Assembly: GCA_964644655.1 (NCBI GenBank)
Contig: CAZXYA010000307.1
Coordinates: forward strand, 1 to 11,047
Reading direction: 5' to 3'
Length of the DNA: 11,047 nucleotides
Origin: JAFMDF01 sp964644655
GTDB lineage: Bacteria > Bacteroidota > Bacteroidia > Chitinophagales > Saprospiraceae
The notes beneath the pieces were generated by a model. That model saw nothing but the letters and a program-made list of their open reading frames with translations. It did not search any database and was not told where the DNA came from. Shown here one piece after another: positions 6,964 through 11,047 of the stretch (the stretch's first letter is position 1; the number at the start of each line of letters is the position of its first letter). The translations under genes and the position numbers were made by a program.

Positions 6964-9489
6964 ATGTTCATGAAACGATTTTATTTTTTACTACTCTTTG
7001 TCTGCTCTCTTTTTGCAATTAGCCCAATTTTTGGACAAGTTGCAGATAGTATTCCTGCCATAGATTACAGTAAACCAGCCGATTATGAAATTGGAGGCGT
7101 AACCGTAAAAGGCAATAACTATAGTGATGCCACCGCTTTAAAATCTATTGCAGGTTTGAAAGTAGGAGATAAATTACGTATTCCTGGCCCAGGAATTGCG
7201 GCAGGCCTTAAAGCACTCTGGAAGTTAAAATTATTTACAGATGTAAGGATTTCTGCAACGAAAGCAATCGGTGAGATCATCTTTTTGGAGATTGCTGTTT
7301 TAGAACGACCTAGATTAACCACCTATGCCTATAAAGGGGCTAAAAAATCTAGGCATAGTGACTTAAATGATGAGGTGAACAAATTTTTAACAAAAGGTGG
7401 TATTGTAACAGAATCCACTAAAAAGAATGCAGAAGAAGCGGTTAAAGATTATTATAAAGGAAAAGGATATTTTGATGCAGTCGTTTCTGCTAGAGAGAAA
7501 GTAGATTCCTCTAGAGCGAATTCTGTCCAATTAGAATTTTTAATTGACAAAAAAGATAAAGTAAAAATTAAGAATATTGCTATTATAGGGAATAAAAATG
7601 TAAGTGCTAAGAAGTTAATCAAACAGTTTGAGGAAACAAAAACCAAAAAGAAGCTTTTTGCTAGTTCTAAATTGGTCAAAGCAGATTATGAGGCGGACAA
7701 ACAATTAATGATTGACTATTATAATACCTTGGGCTTTAGAGATGCCAGAGTCATTAAAGATAGCATTTGGCGGAATGATAGTGGGGAATTAATGGTTGAT
7801 ATTACGATTAATGAGGGGAACCGATATTTTTTCCGAAATATGACTTGGAAAGGAAACTCTATTTATGATGATGAGACTTTAGCAAAAGTATTGGGTATTG
7901 TGGAAGGAGATGTTTATGATGAGCAACTATTAGAAACTAGATTACAATTTGACCAAGGTGGACGAGATGTGAGTACCTTATATATGGACAATGGATATTT
8001 ATTCTTTAATATCGAACCTGTAGAAGTAGCAGTGGTTGGAGATTCTATTGACTTAGAATTTAGAATTTTTGAAGGTCCACAAGCAACGATTGATCGAGTT
8101 ACGATTACTGGAAATGATAGAACACATGAGCATGTTATCCGACGAGAATTGAGAACAAGACCTGGACAAAAATTCAGCCGTTCTGATATTATACGTTCTC
8201 AACGATCTATTATCAATTTGGGTTATTTTAATCCAGAAGCTTTAGGTATCAATACGCCAGTTAACCCACAAAGAGGAACGGTGGATATAGAATATACGGT
8301 AGAGGAAAAGCCTTCGGATCAATTAGAGTTATCAGCTGGTTGGGGCGGTTTCCAAGCAAGAGTCATTGGTACCCTAGGGGTCACTTTTAATAACTTCTCT
8401 TTGAGAAATATCTTTAATAGAAGTGCATGGCATCCATTACCACAAGGAGATGGGCAAAGATTATCCTTAAGAGCGCAAACAAATGGTAATTTTTACCAAT
8501 CCTATAATGTTTCTTTTACAGAACCTTGGTTAGGTGGTAAAAAACCGAATGCCTTGACAGTAGCAGGTTCTTTTACTTTATTATCGAATGGGGTTAATAG
8601 AGAAAGTCCTAGTTATAATGAACTCTCTATTTTAAGAGGTGCCGTAAGTTTAGGAACTAGATTGAAGTGGCCAGACGATAACTTCGTTTCTAGTACCACG
8701 CTTAGTTTATCAACTATTGATTTAGTTAATCGACCAACGATTCAGTTGCCAGAAGGTGGATTCTTAGACAATGGTTCTTTCAAAAATTTATCCATCAATC
8801 AGACGATTGCTAGAACTTCTATAGATTCTCCTTTATTCCCAACTACTGGTTCTAAAATTTCTTTAAGTGTACAATTAACCCCACCTTACTCTTTATTTAG
8901 TAATAAAGACTTTTCTGCAATAAGCGCAGCAGAACGATTTAGCTGGTTGGAATATCATAAGTGGAAAGTTGATGCAGAATGGTATAGTTCTATTGCTGGG
9001 AAATTGGTCCTAAAGGTAGCTGCAAAAATAGGTATCTTAGGTACCTATAATGATGAAGTTGGTACTTCTCCTTTTGAGCGATTTGAATTAGGAGGTGATG
9101 GTTTATCTAACCAAAGTTTTGCTTTTACAGGAAATGAAATTATTTCTTTAAGAGGATACGAAGTAGAAGATATTAATGGTACAAATACTGCAGGTACACC
9201 AGTTTATAATAAATTTACATTTGAACTTCGATACCCATTATCCACTAATCCAAACTCTACTATTTACGCTTTATTATTTGCACAAGCAGGTAATGCTTAT
9301 GAAACGGTAAGAGATTATAATCCATTTGATGTAAGACGTTCTGTTGGTGGTGGTGTCAGAGTCTTCTTGCCAATGTTTGGAACATTAGGATTTGATTATG
9401 GATTTGGTTTTGATAATCCTATTGCTAGAACAGAAGGTTTCCTTCAATCAGGTAACTTTAATATCATTCTTGGTTTTGAACCTGAATAA
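6964..9489 (+). CDS. bamA: BamA, outer membrane protein assembly factor (Omp85 family)
   Basis: BamA is the core of the BAM complex, which folds and inserts beta-barrel proteins into the outer membrane. The 841-residue protein has a signal peptide (FYFLLLFVCSLFAISPIFGQ, cleavage near residue 25). About five POTRA domains follow (approximately 40-116, 117-197, 199-285, 287-370 and 373-448), each with the expected strand and Gly pattern (EIGGVTVKGN, IKNIAIIGNKNVSAKKL, IDRVTITGNDRTHEHVIRRE). The 16-strand barrel begins near LELSAGWGGFQARVIG (454-469). The hallmark loop-6 motif appears as LRGY at 729-732, equivalent to VRGY in E. coli. The protein ends NFNIILGFEPE, with an aromatic near the C terminus as usual for barrels. 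An alternative ATG two codons downstream (6970) would serve equally well. Relatives in this phylum are usually followed by Skp/OmpH-type chaperone genes; none follows here, and a strong terminator lies just after the stop. Confidence 0.96.
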   Translation: MFMKRFYFLLLFVCSLFAISPIFGQVADSIPAIDYSKPADYEIGGVTVKGNNYSDATALKSIAGLKVGDKLRIPGPGIAAGLKALWKLKLFTDVRISATKAIGEIIFLEIAVLERPRLTTYAYKGAKKSRHSDLNDEVNKFLTKGGIVTESTKKNAEEAVKDYYKGKGYFDAVVSAREKVDSSRANSVQLEFLIDKKDKVKIKNIAIIGNKNVSAKKLIKQFEETKTKKKLFASSKLVKADYEADKQLMIDYYNTLGFRDARVIKDSIWRNDSGELMVDITINEGNRYFFRNMTWKGNSIYDDETLAKVLGIVEGDVYDEQLLETRLQFDQGGRDVSTLYMDNGYLFFNIEPVEVAVVGDSIDLEFRIFEGPQATIDRVTITGNDRTHEHVIRRELRTRPGQKFSRSDIIRSQRSIINLGYFNPEALGINTPVNPQRGTVDIEYTVEEKPSDQLELSAGWGGFQARVIGTLGVTFNNFSLRNIFNRSAWHPLPQGDGQRLSLRAQTNGNFYQSYNVSFTEPWLGGKKPNALTVAGSFTLLSNGVNRESPSYNELSILRGAVSLGTRLKWPDDNFVSSTTLSLSTIDLVNRPTIQLPEGGFLDNGSFKNLSINQTIARTSIDSPLFPTTGSKISLSVQLTPPYSLFSNKDFSAISAAERFSWLEYHKWKVDAEWYSSIAGKLVLKVAAKIGILGTYNDEVGTSPFERFELGGDGLSNQSFAFTGNEIISLRGYEVEDINGTNTAGTPVYNKFTFELRYPLSTNPNSTIYALLFAQAGNAYETVRDYNPFDVRRSVGGGVRVFLPMFGTLGFDYGFGFDNPIARTEGFLQSGNFNIILGFEPE

Positions 9490-9522
9490 TAGTAGGCAGT
9501 ATTACAGTTTGCAGTAGATAGT

Positions 9523-9562
9523 AAAAACGGGATAGTTGTAATGATACAGCTATCCCGTTTTT
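9523..9562 (+). terminator. Strong intrinsic terminator of bamA
   Basis: Bases 9523-9539 pair with 9546-9562 to give a 17-bp stem (one G-T wobble) around the loop AATGAT. It has a CGGGATAG core and an A-run/T-run base, ending in TTTTT. It lies 33 bases after the bamA stop. With A's on one side and T's on the other, it can stop transcription from both directions. Confidence 0.85.
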
Positions 9563-9578
9563 AGTTTTACAAAGGTAA

Positions 9579-9597
9579 CACAGCTCTCTGAGCTGTG
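9579..9597. repeat. Perfect 8-bp hairpin, CACAGCTC
   Basis: CACAGCTC (9579-9586) and GAGCTGTG (9590-9597) form a perfect stem with a TCT loop, 16 bases after the bamA terminator. There is no T-run after it, so it is probably a small intergenic repeat rather than a second terminator. Confidence 0.5.
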
Positions 9598-9640
9598 AAA
9601 ATATTGTTTGCTCATGCCGCCCTCTCACAAAAGGAATTTT

Positions 9641-9707
9641 AAGGGGGCTGTGTCAAAAGATAAAATATGGTGGCATTTTCTAAGAATTGTTTTTTGACAG
9701 TTCCCTT
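9641..9707. mobile_element. IS-end-like inverted repeat pair, possible miniature or relic element
   Basis: The left end AAGGGGGCTGTGTCAAAAGA (9641-9660) resembles the GGGGCTGTCTCAAAA-type terminal repeats of transposase-bearing insertion sequences. The right end (9690-9707), read on the other strand, begins AAGGGAACTGTCAAAAA. The two ends match imperfectly and leave only about 30 bp between them, so no transposase can fit. An overlapping perfect 8-bp pair, TTTCTAAG (9677-9684) and CTTAGAAA (9705-9712), also exists. A deleted IS or a MITE is the likely origin. Confidence 0.35.
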
Positions 9708-9724
9708 AGAAACCTCTTACCTCA

Positions 9725-9740
9725 CTTCGACTTGTCGAAG
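9725..9740. repeat. CTTCGAC hairpin
   Basis: CTTCGAC (9725-9731) and GTCGAAG (9734-9740) form a perfect 7-bp stem with a TT loop. It is a short palindromic intergenic motif, with no sign of a terminator U-tract. Confidence 0.5.
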
Positions 9741-9757
9741 CTAGGCATGTATAAAAG

Positions 9758-9908
9758 AAACGTTTGGTAGTGTCTTAAATGTGTTGATTTCTATTATGCA
9801 CGCAGAGAACGCAGAGTCCGCAGAGGTCTGAAATACAACCTTTTATCTCTGCGAACTTTGCGTTCTCTGCGTGAAATATCAACGGATTTAACTCACTACC
9901 AAACGTTT
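9758..9908. repeat. 151-bp fold-back element with CGCAGAG nonamers
   Basis: The ends are perfect 15-bp inverted repeats (AAACGTTTGGTAGTG at 9758-9772 and its complement at 9894-9908). Inside them, 9783-9788 pairs with 9878-9883. The core arms 9799-9825 and 9847-9873 pair at 25 of 27 positions. Each core arm holds three 9-bp units ending CGCAGAG (CACGCAGAG, AACGCAGAG, TCCGCAGAG), the right arm carrying slightly changed copies. It encodes nothing. The nested symmetry, sharp ends and repetitive core suggest a MITE-like or REP-like element that forms a long RNA hairpin when transcribed. Confidence 0.7.
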
Positions 9909-9937
9909 GTTATTATAGTTTAAGCGAAGGAAGAAAA

Positions 9938-10609
9938 TTAAACAATCGAAACCCCATTCTCATCTGTAGTCAACACATCCGACATATAATCTAAGAAAGG
10001 GCGCATATTGGCAAAAGATAGATTCAACTTATCTAAGAAATCATCCGCTAAAACTTCTTCGTCTGTAAAATTGCGAATTAATAAATACTGCTTATAGCGC
10101 AATAAATCAATATTGGGATGATCCTTCGGATAGTCCCTTGGGGCTGTTTTTAACTGTTGCCCTTTTAGTTCACCAAAAGTTTCTACAAAGATTGATTGGG
10201 CAATAATATCCCGTAATTCCTGCGCATCTGCCGCTATTTCTACTCGAATTCGTTTTAAATCTTCTTTATTGGGCCCCCAGAAACCACCTGCTATGAATGA
10301 ATTGCCAGGTTCTAAATGGAAATAATAACCACCCCTTCTCAATTTAGTCGCTCTTGTAAAACTGCCACCTCGATTGGTTTTATAAGGCAATTTGTTTTTG
10401 GAAAAGCGTACATCTCTATATATGCGGTATACCTTGACATTTTCCACAACATCGTGTTCATTCATCTTTGCTTCTAGTGCTTGCCCAAAAGCTTTTATTT
10501 CTTTATCCAGTTCTTGAAATCTAGGTTTATGTTCAGCGAACCATGCTCGGTTATTATTTTGAGCTAGGTCTTTTAGAAATTGGAATAATTCGGGTTGTAT
10601 GGTCGGCAT
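9938..10609 (-). CDS. DUF2461 family protein (TIGR02453)
   Basis: This soluble 223-residue protein begins MPTIQPELFQFLKDL, with the family's N-terminal block NNNRAWFAEHK at 18-28. It then shows YRIYRDVRFSKNKLPYKTN (61-79), the most conserved DUF2461 stretch, followed by GGYYFHLEP and FIAGGFWGP (93-113), and ends with the expected helical segment containing LRYKQYLLIRNF. Length and motif order match the family. Its biochemical function is not established to my knowledge. I chose the ATG at 10609. A TTG two codons upstream (10615) also keeps the frame open, but it lies inside a heptamer repeat and adds nothing conserved. The gene is convergent with bamA and divergent from the small genes to its right. 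Confidence 0.9.
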   Translation of the reverse strand: MPTIQPELFQFLKDLAQNNNRAWFAEHKPRFQELDKEIKAFGQALEAKMNEHDVVENVKVYRIYRDVRFSKNKLPYKTNRGGSFTRATKLRRGGYYFHLEPGNSFIAGGFWGPNKEDLKRIRVEIAADAQELRDIIAQSIFVETFGELKGQQLKTAPRDYPKDHPNIDLLRYKQYLLIRNFTDEEVLADDFLDKLNLSFANMRPFLDYMSDVLTTDENGVSIV

Positions 10610-10613
10610 ATAC

Positions 10614-10648
10614 AATTTTTAATTTTCAATTTAAAATTTTCAATTTTC
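10614..10648 (-). repeat. AATTTTC heptamer tandem repeat abutting the DUF2461 start
   Basis: There are five 7-base units in strict register: AATTTTT, AATTTTC, AATTTAA, AATTTTC, AATTTTC. On the minus strand this is the GAAAATT heptamer, a circular permutation of the AATTGAA array after uppS. It lies just upstream of the DUF2461 ATG and so makes up its immediate leader. Confidence 0.8.
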
Positions 10649-10753
10649 AAAAGGTAGAGATGTGAATTATCGAAATATTACTTGGATTTATCGTAAAATC
10701 TAGCGCTCAAGGATAATACTACCTAATTTGAAGGATATAAAATCAACTGAATA

Positions 10754-10906
10754 ATGAATACATCTAATCGCATAAAAAAAGCATTTGCAGCACAAAGAGG
10801 CGAAAAAGCGACTAAAAAAAGCCATAAAAAAGATATGGGGTGTTTAGTAATCGCTTGCTTATTTATAATAATGGCTGCCTTGACTTTATTCAAGATATTT
10901 ATTTAA
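10754..10906 (+). CDS. Small single-pass membrane protein, 50 residues
   Basis: This short frame begins MNTSNRIKKAFAAQRGEKA, continues with a Lys/His-rich stretch (TKKSHKKD, 20-27), and then a single hydrophobic segment, MGCLVIACLFIIMAALTLF (28-46), ending KIFI. The strongly basic N-terminal half followed by one helix predicts an N-in inner-membrane protein, with Cys30 and Cys35 in the membrane segment. There is no lipobox-like signal at a position that would make it a lipoprotein. A second small frame follows 20 bases after its stop, so the two are probably co-transcribed. I recognise no family. Coding is supported by clean charge-then-hydrophobic architecture. Confidence 0.6.
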   Translation: MNTSNRIKKAFAAQRGEKATKKSHKKDMGCLVIACLFIIMAALTLFKIFI

Positions 10907-10926
10907 CCAATTAAAATGATAACCCA

Positions 10927-11047
10927 ATGGAAGGATATGGAGCAGTTAGCAATAGGGCCAATCGAAAATTAACTCGAAAGCGCCCCTTTAGAAACGTAGA
11001 AAGAAAAGTACCAACTCTAAAAGATAATCAAATAGGTAAAGTACCAT
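10927..11047 (+). CDS. Partial small basic protein, continues past the window
   Basis: An open frame from ATG at 10927 runs off the right edge after 40 codons. It begins MEGYGAVSNRANRKLTRKR and continues with a Lys/Arg-rich, hydrophilic stretch (FRNVERKVPTLKDNQ), with no signal peptide or membrane segment so far. The first ATG is 20 bases after the stop of the small membrane protein, suggesting a two-gene operon. An overlapping 18-codon frame starting at 10916 is a less likely alternative. The family is not recognised. Confidence 0.5.
   Translation, partial: MEGYGAVSNRANRKLTRKRPFRNVERKVPTLKDNQIGKVP

Larger units (their letters stand above)
9490..9937. other. 448-bp gene-free region packed with palindromic elements
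   Basis: No credible reading frame is present between the bamA stop and the DUF2461 stop (convergent genes). In order, the stretch holds the bamA terminator, a CACAGCTC hairpin, an IS-end-like inverted repeat pair, a CTTCGAC hairpin and a 151-bp fold-back element. The density of unrelated palindromes suggests a site that has repeatedly received small mobile or repetitive elements. Confidence 0.6.

Noticed and set aside
9799..9873. CRISPR or tRNA-like structure in the CGCAGAG element
   Set aside because: It is one fold-back with 9-bp tandem units: no regularly spaced repeats with unique spacers, no cloverleaf and no anticodon arm.
10610..10615. TTG start extending the DUF2461 protein by two residues
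   Set aside because: The ATG at 10609 is the better codon, and the extension lies at the edge of a heptamer repeat with no conserved residues.
10916..10972. 18-codon frame near the right edge
   Set aside because: It overlaps the longer open frame from 10927 in another register and has no distinctive features.

Overview
The window is an AT-rich stretch of chromosome from a member of the Bacteroidota. Three things point there: a DUF5686 outer-membrane protein with an N-terminal carboxypeptidase-regulatory-like domain, a uppS-bamA neighbourhood of the kind seen in that phylum, and starts that lack clear Shine-Dalgarno sequences, with some TAnnTTTG-like promoter boxes. A Saprospiria-like or other environmental lineage is possible, but this is only a guess. 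Most of the window is ordinary housekeeping and envelope content. I do not see a convincing new multi-gene system. The interest lies in the intergenic elements, one broken gene and an unannotated pair of small genes.

Layout. Positions 1-166 hold a hairpin-rich, unidentified leader in front of an NCS2-type purine permease (167-1453, +). A 14-bp perfect inverted repeat built of heptamers (1456-1500) separates it from a convergent 120-residue conserved hypothetical gene (1500-1862, -). Next come two out-of-frame pieces of one decayed gene (1889-2353 and 2356-2499, -). They look like the head and the repeat-rich tail of an Rpn/PD-(D/E)XK nuclease-transposase-like protein whose middle has been lost. 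The large DUF5686 envelope protein (2601-5294, -) follows. A 593-bp divergent gap leads to uppS (5888-6631, +) and then bamA (6964-9489, +), which ends at a strong intrinsic terminator. The next 375 bp (9563-9937) contain no gene but several palindromic or IS-end-like elements, including a 151-bp fold-back element with 9-bp CGCAGAG repeats. A DUF2461 gene lies on the minus strand (9938-10609), and a pair of very small plus-strand genes closes the window: a 50-residue single-pass membrane protein (10754-10906) and a basic protein that runs off the edge (from 10927).

How the genes fit together. UppS makes the C55 lipid carrier for peptidoglycan and other envelope polymers. BamA inserts beta-barrel proteins into the outer membrane. 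The DUF5686 protein looks like an exported protein with a beta-rich C-terminal half, so it may be a client of BamA. The purine permease, the DUF2461 protein and the hypothetical genes have no evident functional link to this envelope group.
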